A stretch of 64,000 bases of DNA, from contig NZ_KQ758599.1 in assembly GCF_001457025.1 (NCBI RefSeq), positions 868,001 through 932,000 of the forward strand, written 5' to 3'. Both the position numbers and the translations under genes were made by a program. Shown here one piece after another: positions 38,134 through 47,700 of this stretch (the stretch's first letter is position 1; every line of letters begins with the position of its first letter). The notes below the pieces were generated by a model that was not told the DNA's origin, made no database searches, and was given only the letters and a program-made list of their open reading frames with translations. Source of the DNA: Pseudarthrobacter enclensis. GTDB lineage: Bacteria > Actinomycetota > Actinomycetes > Actinomycetales > Micrococcaceae.

Positions 38134-38780
38134 GCAGCACACAGCCGCGGCTGGTGCTCGCCACGCACAACAAGGGCAAGCTGCGCGAACTCCGCGAACT
38201 GCTGCGCGGGCAGGTGCCCGGGCTCGACGTCGACACCCAAGTGGTGGACGCGGCCGCGGCGGGTGCCCCGGACGTCGTCGAAAGCGGCGTGACCTTCGCC
38301 GAGAACTCCCTCCTGAAGGCACGTGCGGTGGCTGAAGCAACGGGCCTGCCGGCGATTGCCGACGACTCCGGACTGGCCGTGGACGTCATGGGCGGAGCCC
38401 CGGGCATCTTTTCCGCCCGGTGGTCCGGCAGCCACGGTGACGATGCCGCCAACCTGCAGCTGCTGCTCAGCCAGCTCTCCGACGTGCCGGACCAGCACCG
38501 CGGTGCGGCGTTTGTCTGCGCAGCGGCCCTGGCGATGCCGGCGTCGGACGGCGAACCCGGCCGCGAAGTGGTGGAATACGGCCAGCTGGAAGGCGTCCTG
38601 CTCCGCGAACCGCGCGGTGACGGCGGCTTCGGCTACGACCCCGTCCTGCAGCCGGCCGGGGAGGACCGCAGCTGTGCCGAGTTGTCGGCGCCGGAAAAGA
38701 ACGCCATCAGCCACCGGGGCAAGGCGTTCCGCGCCCTGCTGCCGGCCATCGTGCAGGCCCTGGCGGACACGCCCGGCTGA
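38130..38780 (+). CDS. rdgB: Non-canonical purine NTP pyrophosphatase (RdgB/HAM1)
   Basis: Hydrolyses (d)ITP and XTP to monophosphates, cleaning the nucleotide pool. The 216-residue product has [36 protein letters not shown] with the catalytic Asp, and the C-terminal GFGYDPVL and [16 protein letters not shown] motifs. It is coupled to rph by a GTGA overlap. A strong bidirectional terminator follows 41 bases after the stop. Confidence 0.95.
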   Translation: MSSTQPRLVLATHNKGKLRELRELLRGQVPGLDVDTQVVDAAAAGAPDVVESGVTFAENSLLKARAVAEATGLPAIADDSGLAVDVMGGAPGIFSARWSGSHGDDAANLQLLLSQLSDVPDQHRGAAFVCAAALAMPASDGEPGREVVEYGQLEGVLLREPRGDGGFGYDPVLQPAGEDRSCAELSAPEKNAISHRGKAFRALLPAIVQALADTPG

Positions 38781-38821
38781 CCCCGGCACCGGTCGGCGTC
38801 CACCTCCCGGCCGGGCGCAGC

Positions 38822-38860
38822 AAAAAGGTGCGGTTCCCCTGACGGGAACCGCACCTTTTT
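38822..38860. terminator. Strong bidirectional rho-independent terminator
   Basis: A 17-bp perfect inverted repeat, arms 38822-38838 and 38844-38860 around the loop CTGAC; the arms begin with AAAAAGGTGC and end with TTTTT, so a U-tract follows on both strands. It ends the rph-rdgB transcript and the convergent dedA transcript. Confidence 0.95.
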
Positions 38861-38872
38861 GCTTTGCGCCGA

Positions 38873-39661
38873 CTACTGGTGGCGGGGGGTCTTGTGCTCC
38901 GACTCCGGGGCGTGCTCCTCGATGAACTCGTCCACCGGGTCAGTGCCGTACGCCTTCGCCTGGCGCTTGGCGGACAGGCCGCGGAGGAACTCCACGCCAA
39001 TCGGCAGCACGGACACCAGGACGATGGCGATGAAGATGATGTCGATGTTGTCGCCCACCCAGGTGAACTGCCCCAGCCAGGCGCCCAGGAGGGTTACGCC
39101 GCCGCCCCACAGCAGCGCGCCGATGACATTGTAGAGGAAGAATTTCTTCTTGTCCATCTGGGCGACCCCGACAATAACCGGGACGAACGTGCGGATGATG
39201 GGGACGAAACGGGCCAGGATCAGCGCCTTGCCGCCGTGCTTTTCGAAGAAGGCGTGGGCGCTTTCCACGTTCTCCCGCTTGAAGAGCCGGGACTCCGGCT
39301 TGTTGAAGATGGCGGGGCCGGCCTTGGACCCGATGAGGTAGCCGGTCTGGTTGCCGATGATGGCCGCCACGATGATGAGCCCGCACATGGCCCACAGGTT
39401 GAACTGGATTGCCCCGGTGGCCACCAGAAGGCCGGCGGTGAACAGCATCGAATCACCGGGCAGGAAGAACCCCACCAGCAGGCCGGTCTCGGCGAAGACT
39501 ATGCCGCACACCAGCAGCACCACCCACGGGCCCAGGGGCGAGTCGCGCAGGAATACATCCGGGTTCAGCCAGTCGGGCAGGAAGGACGCCAGCTGCGGCT
39601 GGACCGGTCCCGCGCCGCCCAGCATGGACACGGCAAGGTCGTTCATCAAGGGGAAGTTCAC
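38873..39661 (-). CDS. DedA family membrane protein
   Basis: A 262-residue polytopic protein of the DedA/VTT family, some members of which flip undecaprenyl phosphate. Conserved segments are FAETGLLVGFFLPGDSMLF, GNQTGYLIGSKAGP and the characteristic FVPIIRTFVPVIVGVAQMD with the essential arginine; a charged tail (EEHAPESEHKTPRHQ) ends the protein. The start could be GTG 39661 or ATG 39646. It is divergent from an exonuclease gene across a region holding a large inverted repeat. Confidence 0.92.
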   Translation of the reverse strand: MNFPLMNDLAVSMLGGAGPVQPQLASFLPDWLNPDVFLRDSPLGPWVVLLVCGIVFAETGLLVGFFLPGDSMLFTAGLLVATGAIQFNLWAMCGLIIVAAIIGNQTGYLIGSKAGPAIFNKPESRLFKRENVESAHAFFEKHGGKALILARFVPIIRTFVPVIVGVAQMDKKKFFLYNVIGALLWGGGVTLLGAWLGQFTWVGDNIDIIFIAIVLVSVLPIGVEFLRGLSAKRQAKAYGTDPVDEFIEEHAPESEHKTPRHQ

Positions 39662-39703
39662 CTTTCAAGGGTACTTGACCTGCCTGTGCCGGGCTGCCCG
39701 GAA

Positions 39704-39762
39704 ACCGCCGGAAGCGGTCCACTGCCGGGAGCGGCTGCCCGTGCCGGGCGGCTTCCGGCGGT
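39704..39762. repeat. 12-bp perfect inverted repeat in divergent promoter region
   Basis: ACCGCCGGAAGC (39704-39715) and GCTTCCGGCGGT (39751-39762) are exact complements separated by 35 bases. The right arm abuts the TAAGGT -10 box of the exonuclease gene, so a protein bound there could block its promoter; it also lies 43 bases upstream of dedA. Confidence 0.65.
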
Positions 39763-39767
39763 AAGGT
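39762..39767 (+). promoter_or_regulatory. -10 box of the exonuclease gene, predicted leaderless
   Basis: TAAGGT ends 7 bases before GTG 39775; it shares its first base with the right arm of the 39704-39762 inverted repeat. Confidence 0.5.
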
Positions 39768-39774
39768 GTCACCC

Positions 39775-40785
39775 GTGGGTTTGGACTTTACGGCGATCGA
39801 TTTCGAAACGGCGAACGGCTTCAGGGGCTCGCCCTGCGCAGTGGGGCTGACAAAGGTCCGCGGCGGCAGGATCGTCGAGGAGGCGTCCTGGCTGATGCGG
39901 CCGCCCGCGAACCACGACCACTTCGACTTCCACAACGTGCGCATCCACGGCATCAGCGCCGGGGACGTCGCCGGCCAGCCCCGCTTCGGCGACCTGTTCC
40001 CGGAAATCGGTGCCTTCATCGGTGACGACGTGCTCGCGGCCCACAACGCTGCGTTCGACCTTGGCGTGATCCGGTCGGCCCTGGAGGTGTCCGGCCTCCC
40101 GGGCCCCGCGTACGACTACGTGTGCACCGTGATGCTGTCGCGGCGCTGCTATTCACTGGTCTCCAACTCGCTGCCCTTCGCCGCCGAGGAAGCGGGGGTG
40201 CCGCTGGTCAGGCATCACGACGCCGGGGAGGACGCCCGTGCCTGCGCAGGCATCCTTATCGACATCGCCCGGCGGAACGGCGCCAACAGCCTGGCCGAGC
40301 TCTACCTCTCGCTGGGACTGGCCATGCCGCGCCAGCAGGCATTCGATCCCGCCGTCGACCCGCTGTCGAAGCAGAGCCTTACCGCCCTTGCCGGCGGCTC
40401 GGCGAACGGTGCAGCCCTGGTCCGTCCGTTCCAGGCGGGCTGGCCGGAGGAAGGGATCAACCCCGAGCCCAACCCGGACGCCGAACCCGGGCATCCCCTC
40501 TACGGGCAGACCGTGGTGTTCACCGGGCAGCTCTCCATCGCCCGGCCCGAGGCCAAAGCCAGGTCCGCCGACATGGGCGCGCGGACCGAAAGCAGGGTCA
40601 CCGGCCGCACCACCGTCCTGGTGGTGGGGGACGGGTTCGTGGCCTCGGACCTGCGCTCGGGGAGGCTGACCGGCAAGGCGCGCCGGGTCCTGGAACTGCA
40701 CGAGCGGGGACAGGCCATCGAGGTGCTGTCCGAAGGTGAGTTCCTGCAGATGGTGGGAAGCATGGCGGGCGCCGCGGCACTGTAG
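39775..40785 (+). CDS. DEDDh 3'-5' exonuclease with C-terminal BRCT domain
   Basis: A 336-residue protein. The N-terminal DnaQ-like exonuclease (residues ~1-170) has FTAIDFETANG (DxE), LAAHNAAFDLGV and HHDAGEDARACAGIL (HxxxxD), a complete DEDDh set. A linker leads to a C-terminal BRCT domain (~240-330: GQTVVFTGQLSIARPEAKA, SRVTGRTTVLVVGD). This epsilon-exonuclease plus BRCT layout suggests a repair or proofreading-related nuclease recruited to DNA ends or phosphoproteins. The start at GTG 39775 is favoured by the TAAGGT box; GTG 39766 is possible. Confidence 0.9.
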   Translation: MGLDFTAIDFETANGFRGSPCAVGLTKVRGGRIVEEASWLMRPPANHDHFDFHNVRIHGISAGDVAGQPRFGDLFPEIGAFIGDDVLAAHNAAFDLGVIRSALEVSGLPGPAYDYVCTVMLSRRCYSLVSNSLPFAAEEAGVPLVRHHDAGEDARACAGILIDIARRNGANSLAELYLSLGLAMPRQQAFDPAVDPLSKQSLTALAGGSANGAALVRPFQAGWPEEGINPEPNPDAEPGHPLYGQTVVFTGQLSIARPEAKARSADMGARTESRVTGRTTVLVVGDGFVASDLRSGRLTGKARRVLELHERGQAIEVLSEGEFLQMVGSMAGAAAL

Positions 40786-40855
40786 GACCGGCCAGGATTT
40801 ACCGGCCCATGGTCACGCGGGGCAACAATTCTTCCACCGACCGCGGGCCCGCTCC

Positions 40856-40861
40856 TAGCCT
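40856..40861 (+). promoter_or_regulatory. -10 box of the DUF4395 gene, predicted leaderless
   Basis: TAGCCT ends 6 bases before the ATG at 40868. Confidence 0.5.
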
Positions 40862-40867
40862 TGCAGC

Positions 40868-41341
40868 ATGAGCCTGTTTGCCTTCCCCCACCCCGTCAAC
40901 GAATACGCGGCCCGCGTCACGGCGGGCCTGGTGGTGCCGGCGGCCCTCGCCACCGCTGCGGCCGGCTCGGGATGGGGACTGGCTGCCATTGCCGCGGGAT
41001 TCTGGCTCCGGGTGCTGTTTGGCCCGCGCGTCTCGCCCCTGGCCCTGCTGTCCACCCGGATCATCACGCCCAGGCTGGGGAAGGTGAAGCTGGTACCCGG
41101 GCCGCCCAAGCGTTTTGCGCAGGGACTCGGCGCCGCGGTCTCGTCCGCCGCGCTGGTCCTGTTCCTCGCGGGAGCGGTGCCCGCAGCGTGGGCGGTCCTC
41201 GGGCTGCTGATCGTGGCGGCCTCGCTGGAGGCGTTCCTTGGCTTCTGCCTGGGGTGCGTCGTCTTCGGCGGTCTTCAGCGGCTGCGGCTGATCCCGGACG
41301 ATGTATGCGAAGCCTGCAACAACATCAGCCTTCGCCGGTAG
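40868..41341 (+). CDS. DUF4395 membrane protein
   Basis: A 157-residue integral membrane protein of the DUF4395 family. It has about four transmembrane helices, opens with FPHPVNEYAARVTAG (a family hallmark), and carries cysteine pairs in GFCLGCVVFGG and DVCEACNNI. Relatives are often encoded beside thioredoxins or sulfurtransferases, so a redox or sulfur role is possible but unproven here. Its last 17 bases overlap the end of the convergent ADP-ribosylglycohydrolase gene. Confidence 0.85.
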   Translation: MSLFAFPHPVNEYAARVTAGLVVPAALATAAAGSGWGLAAIAAGFWLRVLFGPRVSPLALLSTRIITPRLGKVKLVPGPPKRFAQGLGAAVSSAALVLFLAGAVPAAWAVLGLLIVAASLEAFLGFCLGCVVFGGLQRLRLIPDDVCEACNNISLRR

Positions 41342-42401
41342 TCACCCGTACCAGCAGGTCCGCCATGCCGCGGATGACCTCGGGGGCTTCAAGCGCCTCC
41401 AGCCAGCCGTCCGGCAGGCAGGCCTCCCCGTAGTAGGCCCCCAGGATGTTGCCGGCCACCGAGCCGGTGGAGTCGCTGTCGCCGCTGTGGTTGACCGCCA
41501 CGGCCAGGGCGTCACGGAAGTGCGCGTCGGGGGAGGAGTCCGCGCCGGCCGGAGAAGTCGCCAGCACGGCGTACAGGGCCACGGCCAGGGCCTCTTCGGC
41601 GACCCAGCCCTCGCCCAGCTCAGCCACCAGTTCCTCGGGCGTGACGATGCCCTGCCCGGCGAGCCTGATCGCTGCGTTCAGCCGGCCCGGCAGCTCGGGA
41701 GCGACGCCGTCCATGGACGAGGCGTGGGATGCCACCGCTGTGGCAGCGTCCGCCAGCGCCTCGCCGGCCACCAGCCGGTGGATCAGGAGGCTGAAGATCC
41801 CGGCACTCTGGCGGGCCGACGGATGGCCGTGCGTCAGGGCGGCGGCGTCGGCACTGAGCTTGTAGACGGCGTCGGGCGTGACATGCGGGACGAGCCCGAA
41901 CGGAGCCGAGCGCATCACCGTGCCGCAGCCCTTCGAGTCCGGGTTCACGGGCCGGGCAGCGGTGCCCATCTCACCGGTGGCCAGCCCCGATATGCAGGCG
42001 TTGCCGGGGTGGCGGCGCTGGTGCAGCACTGTGTGGCCGTCGATCCAGCGCGGCTGCGGGGCCGGCGCCGCAGGGTCGGGAGTCTCGCCCTGGGTTGCAA
42101 GCCAGCGCAGGTAGGCCAGCCACAGGCAGGCGTTGACGTCGGCGCCCACGCCGGAGTTGGCCCATTCGAGCGCCTCCACGAGGCCGTCCACCGTGTACAG
42201 GGTCATCTGGGTGTCGTCCGAGAAGTGGCTGCCGCCCCCGAGAGCCTCGAACCCGGTGAGCCCGTCCGCTCCGAACCGGCGGCGGATCTCGGTGATGGGA
42301 TCGAATTCCACGGCGTAGCCCAGGGAATCGCCCAGCGCGCCGCCCAGCAGGCAGCCGTGGATGCGGGACTTCAGCGCAGGTACGGCGGTGTCAAAGCTCA
42401 T
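41325..42401 (-). CDS. ADP-ribosylglycohydrolase family protein
   Basis: A 358-residue all-helical hydrolase that would remove ADP-ribose or related groups from proteins or small molecules using two Mg2+ ions. Motifs are GCLLGGALGDSLGYAVEF, the metal ligands FSDDTQMTLYTV, GCGTVMRSAPFGL, HGHPSARQSAGIFS and the C-terminal NHSGDSDSTGSVAGNILGA. The ATG at 42401 has a TACATT box 6 bases upstream; the frame continues to 42428 without support. No ADP-ribosyltransferase gene is nearby. Confidence 0.92.
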   Translation of the reverse strand: MSFDTAVPALKSRIHGCLLGGALGDSLGYAVEFDPITEIRRRFGADGLTGFEALGGGSHFSDDTQMTLYTVDGLVEALEWANSGVGADVNACLWLAYLRWLATQGETPDPAAPAPQPRWIDGHTVLHQRRHPGNACISGLATGEMGTAARPVNPDSKGCGTVMRSAPFGLVPHVTPDAVYKLSADAAALTHGHPSARQSAGIFSLLIHRLVAGEALADAATAVASHASSMDGVAPELPGRLNAAIRLAGQGIVTPEELVAELGEGWVAEEALAVALYAVLATSPAGADSSPDAHFRDALAVAVNHSGDSDSTGSVAGNILGAYYGEACLPDGWLEALEAPEVIRGMADLLVRVTTGEG

Positions 42402-42407
42402 GCAGTC

Positions 42408-42413
42408 AATGTA
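42408..42413 (-). promoter_or_regulatory. -10 box of ADP-ribosylglycohydrolase gene, predicted leaderless
   Basis: TACATT on the minus strand, 6 bases before the ATG at 42401. Confidence 0.5.
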
Positions 42414-42532
42414 CCTGTCCGGACGCACGGGCGAGGCACCCCGGCACCGTCCAGCGAACGTCCAGCCGCGGCTGGAATAATGCTGGGGTTGCCTGCGGCA
42501 GCACCCCCACGGCCCCTACCCGAAGGTTCCCC

Positions 42533-43513
42533 ATGAGCAGCTCCGCCCCCGACCGCCACGACGACCTGCCCGGCCCGTCCGCAGCCGCACGTCCGGGACT
42601 GCTGCCCAGGCTCGGCGCCGAAGCGTTCGGCACTCTTTTCATCACGGTGGCCGGGCTGGGTGTTCCGCTGTTCAGCATCCCGCAGTCCAGCCCCCTTCCG
42701 GCGGCGCTCGCAGCCGGGCTCGCCGTCACGGCGGCCATGCTCGCCGTCGGGCATGTCTCGGGCGGACACTTCAACCCGGCCATCACCCTGGGCCACCTCC
42801 TGGCCGGGCGAATCCGTGCCGGAGCCGCGGCAGCCTACGCGGTGGCACAGCTTGCCGGCGCGCTGGTGGGCGGGCTGGTCCTTTTCGCCGTCCTGCGGAC
42901 CCTGCCGGGCATTGCGGACAGCCGGACGGCGTTCGACACCGTCACCGCCGGTTTCGGCGAACATTCCATCATCCAGGCCCCTGTGGCGGCCGTCCTCCTC
43001 CTGGAGGTGCTCGGCGCGGCGATCATCGTGGGCGTCTTCCTCGGCGCCGCGGCGCGCGGACGTGCCGGAACCGCCGTCGCCCCCGTCGCCGTGGGCCTGA
43101 CCTTCGCAGCCCTCCTGCAGCTGGGCCAGGCCGTGGGCAACCTGCCGTTCAACCCGGCCCGCGCTGCAGCGTCCGCCGTCTTCAGCTCCGGCTGGGCCGT
43201 GGAGCAGTTCTGGGTCTTCCTGGTGGCGCCCCTCGCCGGCGCGGCGATCGCAGGACTGCTCGTCCGCATCTTCACCGGCAGCCAGGCACCCGCTGCCCCC
43301 GCCGCCGCCGCGGAGCAGCCCGCCGCAGCCGGGATGGACGACGCCGGCAGTGCAGAAGTGCCGGCCGCCGGCTCACAGCCCGGTGCCGGGGCCCGGCAGG
43401 GTTCCGCGGAACGGACCACCCGGGAGGGTGCAGCGGGCCGCGGCGATGGCGCTGCCGCACGCCCGGAACCGGTCAATGAGGCGCAGGAGTTCTTTGACGG
43501 CAAGCGCAGCTGA
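42533..43513 (+). CDS. Aquaporin (MIP family) with long C-terminal tail
   Basis: A 326-residue channel of the aquaporin/glycerol facilitator family. Both NPA half-helices are present: SGGHFNPAITLGHLL and NLPFNPARAAASAVF, and six transmembrane helices fit residues ~25-245. The region after ~250 is an unusual ~80-residue Ala/Pro/Gly-rich cytoplasmic tail ending EAQEFFDGKRS. The second-half GNLPFNPAR arrangement is closer to AqpZ than GlpF, but substrate selectivity cannot be called by eye. Confidence 0.9.
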   Translation: MSSSAPDRHDDLPGPSAAARPGLLPRLGAEAFGTLFITVAGLGVPLFSIPQSSPLPAALAAGLAVTAAMLAVGHVSGGHFNPAITLGHLLAGRIRAGAAAAYAVAQLAGALVGGLVLFAVLRTLPGIADSRTAFDTVTAGFGEHSIIQAPVAAVLLLEVLGAAIIVGVFLGAAARGRAGTAVAPVAVGLTFAALLQLGQAVGNLPFNPARAAASAVFSSGWAVEQFWVFLVAPLAGAAIAGLLVRIFTGSQAPAAPAAAAEQPAAAGMDDAGSAEVPAAGSQPGAGARQGSAERTTREGAAGRGDGAAARPEPVNEAQEFFDGKRS

Positions 43514-43568
43514 CGTCCTGCCGCCGGCCGCCGTGGCAGCGGTGGCCGGCACTGTCAGTGGCAGCCGA

Positions 43569-43574
43569 TAACGT
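43569..43574 (+). promoter_or_regulatory. -10 box of sbcD-sbcC, predicted leaderless
   Basis: TAACGT ends 6 bases before the ATG at 43581. Confidence 0.5.
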
Positions 43575-43580
43575 GGAATC

Positions 43581-44759
43581 ATGCGGTTACTTCATACCTC
43601 GGACTGGCACTTGGGCCGGTCCTTCCACGGAGTGGGCCTCCTGGAAGCCCAGCGTGATTTCGTCAACCAGCTCATCGCGGCTGTTACCCGGCACGGGGTG
43701 GACGTTGTCCTGATCGCCGGCGACGTCTACGACCGTGCCCTGCCGGGTGTGGACGTTGTCCGGCTGCTGGATGAGGCGCTGGTGGGAATTACGTCCGCCG
43801 GGGCGCAGGTGGTCCTCACCAGCGGAAACCACGACTCCGCCATCCGGCTGGGCTTCGCTGCCCGGCTGCTGGAGCGCGGCGGAGTCCACCTTCGAACCCG
43901 AGTGCCGGACCTGGACCAGCCTCTGGTGCTGCCGCTTGGCAAGGACGGCGCCGCACAGGACGCCGTGGCCGCCATCTACGGCATGCCCTGGCTGGAACCG
44001 CGGCTCGTGGCCGAACAGCTGGGCGTCGAATCCGCCACCCATTTCGACGTGACGCGGGCCGCCACCGCAATGATCCGTGCGGACATCGAACGCCGCTCCG
44101 GTTCTGCCGTGGTCCGCTCCGTGGTGCTGGCGCACACCTTCGCCAGTGGAGGCATCAGCTCCGACAGTGAACGCGACATCAGCATCGGCGGCGTGGGAGC
44201 GGTCCCGCTGGACCTGTTCGACGGTTTCGACTACACGGCGCTGGGCCACCTGCACGGCCGCCAGTCGCTCGCGCCGGGCGTCAGGTATTCCGGCTCGCCG
44301 TTGGCGTATTCCTTCTCGGAAGCAGGCCACCGGAAGGGCGCGTGGCTGGTGGACCTGGGCCCCGAGGGCGTTACGGGCGTGGAGGAACTCCACTGGGAGG
44401 CACCGCACCTCCTGGCCGTCCTGAGGGGAACCCTGGATGATCTGCTGGAGTCAGCCGACCATGCCTGGGCGGAAACCGCCTACTGCCAGGTCACCTTGAC
44501 CGATCACCAGCGGCCCGCCCGCGCCATGGAGCGGCTCCGGACCCGGTTCCCGGACACCCTGGTGCTGGGCTTCGATCCCGAGGGCGGCCCGGCGGCAGCG
44601 TCCGCCACCTACAGCAGCAGGCTTGCCCAGGCGCCGGACGACCTCGCGGTTTGCTGCGGCTTCCTGGAGCACGTCCGCGGCCGCGCCGCAGACGAGGCCG
44701 AACGGGCCGCGCTCGCCGCTGCGCTGGAGAACGTCCGCCTGCAGGAGGCAGCACAATGA
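43581..44759 (+). CDS. sbcD: Exonuclease SbcCD, nuclease subunit D
   Basis: Mre11-type Mn2+-dependent nuclease subunit that opens hairpins and trims DNA ends with SbcC. The 392-residue product carries the five phosphoesterase motifs: LHTSDWHLGRSFHG, LIAGDVYDRALPG, LTSGNHDSAIRL, VVLAHTFASGG and LGHLHGRQ, then a C-terminal capping and SbcC-binding region. It overlaps sbcC by 4 bases (ATGA). Confidence 0.96.
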   Translation: MRLLHTSDWHLGRSFHGVGLLEAQRDFVNQLIAAVTRHGVDVVLIAGDVYDRALPGVDVVRLLDEALVGITSAGAQVVLTSGNHDSAIRLGFAARLLERGGVHLRTRVPDLDQPLVLPLGKDGAAQDAVAAIYGMPWLEPRLVAEQLGVESATHFDVTRAATAMIRADIERRSGSAVVRSVVLAHTFASGGISSDSERDISIGGVGAVPLDLFDGFDYTALGHLHGRQSLAPGVRYSGSPLAYSFSEAGHRKGAWLVDLGPEGVTGVEELHWEAPHLLAVLRGTLDDLLESADHAWAETAYCQVTLTDHQRPARAMERLRTRFPDTLVLGFDPEGGPAAASATYSSRLAQAPDDLAVCCGFLEHVRGRAADEAERAALAAALENVRLQEAAQ

Positions 44760-47700
44760 GGATCCACCGCCTTCTCATATCCGGATTCGGGCCGTTTGCA
44801 GGAACCGAGGACATCGACTTCGATGAGCTCAGCGGGCACGGGCTCTTCCTCCTCAACGGGCCCACCGGAGCGGGCAAGACCAGCGTCCTGGATGCCATCT
44901 GCTTTGCACTGTACGGCTCCGTTCCCGGCGCGAGGCAGGACGGCAAACGCCTGCGGAGCGATCACGCCGACCCCGCCCGGGAACCGTCGGTCACCCTCGA
45001 ATTCTCCGCCCAGGGCCGCCGCTTCGAAGTCACCCGGTCACCCGCATGGGACAAGCCAAGCCTTCGTGGCAAAAAGGGCTTCACCCTCCAGCAGGCCAAG
45101 ACGCTCCTGCGGGAACGCACGGACGGGGCCTGGGTCGAAAAGTCGGCGCGCAACGATGAAGCCGGCGCCGAAATCACCGCCGTGCTGGGCATGGACCGCG
45201 AGCAGTTCACCCGCGTGGTGATGCTGCCGCAGGGTGACTTTGCCGCCTTCCTGCGCTCCAAGGCCACTGACCGGCTGGACCTGCTGCAGAAACTTTTCGG
45301 GACGCAGCGCTATGAAGCAGTGGAACAGGAACTGTCCCGCCAGGCGCAGGCCGCCCGCGAGGACGTGGCTGCCGTGGCGGCCCAGCTTGAACTCCTCACT
45401 GCCCGGGCCGAAGCGGAAGCGGCCGCCGTGGACCTGCCGTCGGAGGGGCCTCCGCCGGCCGGGGACGCACAAACACGGCTGGACTGGATGCACGCCGCCG
45501 TGGAACGGCGGCTGGAGGAACTGACCGCTGCCATGGAAGCAACGGAGGAAGTCCGGCGTGAACGGGCCCTCGCTGTGGAACAGGAAACCGGTCGCAGGGA
45601 GCGGCGGCGCCGGCTGCAGGCAGCACGGGAACGGCAGGAAGCCGTCCTGCAGGCAGCACCCCGCCTCGAGGAGTTGGCCGAACGCCTGTCCCGCCACCGC
45701 CAGGCCGAGGTCCTGGAAGGCCTGTTGAAGAACGTCGATGCCGCCAACAGCAAGGTCCAGGCGGCAGCCAGGGGTGCTGAATCGGCGCTCGCGTTCCTTC
45801 GGCTGGCGGCGGCCCAGGACCCTGAACTCGCGGCCCTGGACGTGGACCCCGGGCTGGATGTCCCGGACGGCAGCCCGGACGGCAGCCCGGACAACGGCCC
45901 GGACGTGTCCGGTTCCGCCGGCCCGGCACCGGGCGCCGGGCCGCAGCGCGCGGCCGTCGCGTCGGCTGTCCCGTCCTCCGCGGCGGACGAACTGGGGCGG
46001 CTTCGCTCATTGCTGGCCGTCGTCGAGGCACGGCTGCCCGACGAAGACCGGCTGAAGGCGCTGCACCGGAGGCACAGCGACCTTGCAGGGCAGCAGGTGG
46101 AACTGACGTCCGCCGTCGCTGAATTGAAGGCCCGCAGCACCGGCCTCAACAGCCAACGGACAGAGCTTGAGGCGGCTGTTGCCCCGCTGGAGCAGCTTGC
46201 CGGCGCCGCGGCACTCCGCAGCAAGGAAGCGGCAGCGGCAGCGGAACTGCTGGACGTGGTACGGCGCCACCGGGCGGCCGTCACGGCCCGGGCTGGCGTG
46301 CAGCGTCGCTGCGACACCGCCAAAGCAGTCATGCTGGAAGCCAAACAGCAATGGCTGGACCTGCGGGAGGAGCGCCTCAGCAACGCAGCGGCCGAGCTCG
46401 CCGCCAAGCTCGCGGCAGGGGAGCCGTGTGCGGTCTGCGGAAGCGTGGACCACCCGGCGCCGGCAGCGGGCGGGACAGGTGGTCCAGGCCTCGCCCAGGC
46501 GGAGGACGCGGCGCACCAGGCGTACGAAGCCGCCGATGACGCCTTTACCCGCGTGGGTGCCGAGCTGGCTGAAGCCGGGCAGCAGGTCGCGGTGCTGGCC
46601 GGACAGGGCGGCGACACCCCCGAAGAGGAAGCCCAGGCCGCTGCCGTCCTGGCCCGCACCGCGGCTGCGGAAGCTGACCAGGCGGCAGCCGAACTTGCCG
46701 GAATCCGCCGGCAGCTGGAATCCATCGACCAAGCCATCACAGAAACCGCGGACGCACGCGCCACAGCCGAGTCCCGCCTGGTTCAGGCGGAATCGTCGCT
46801 GGCCGAAGTCGCCGGCCAGGCCCAGGCTTTGGACGAGGCCTTGGCGGGGCTCCGGGCCGGGCACCCCACCCTCGCCCGGCGGCTGAAGGCATTGGAGGGC
46901 TCCGTGTCAGTACTGGACAAGGCCGTCGAGGCGCAGGAGTTGCTGGACGCAGCCGTTGCCCGGGCCGCAGAGGCCCAGGCGCAACTGGGTGAGGCACTGC
47001 CCGGGGCAGGCTTCAGCACGGACGAGGAAGCACGGCTGCAATTGCTCGGCAGTGCCGAGGCCGCCCGGCTCCAGGCCGAGGTGCGTGCCGGGCAGGATGA
47101 AGCCGCAAGGGTCAGGGAACTGCTCGCGGCGGAGGACATCGTCCGTGCCCTGGACGAACAGTCGGAAGGGTTTGAACCAGACGATTCCCGTCTTGCCGTC
47201 CTCGAAGAGCAAGCCGCCGGCGCGCGCGAGCAGGCGCGCCAGGCGGATCTTGCCGCTGGCCTGGCGTCCCGGTGCCTGGCCTCCCTGGCGGCCATCGGCA
47301 AGGAGTACGAAACCCTGGCGGGGTCGGCCAGGGAACCGGCGGAACGGGCGCAGATGCTCGCCGGACTGGCTGACGCCGCTGCCGGGCGCGGTGAGAACAC
47401 ATACCGGATGAGCTTGAACAGCTACGTCCTGGCGGCCCGGCTGGAACAGGTGGCCATCGCCGCGTCCGAGCGGCTCGTGGCGATGAGCGACGGCAGGTAC
47501 CTGCTGCAGCACACCGACGCCAAGGCCGCTCGCGGTGCGAAGTCCGGGCTGGGGCTGGAAGTCGTGGACCAGTGGACAGGGTACCGGCGCGACACCTCCA
47601 CCCTGTCCGGCGGAGAATCCTTCATGGCTTCCCTGTCGCTGGCGCTGGGCCTCGCCGACGTCGTGCAGCAGGAGGCCGGGGGAGTCGAAATCGAGACCCT

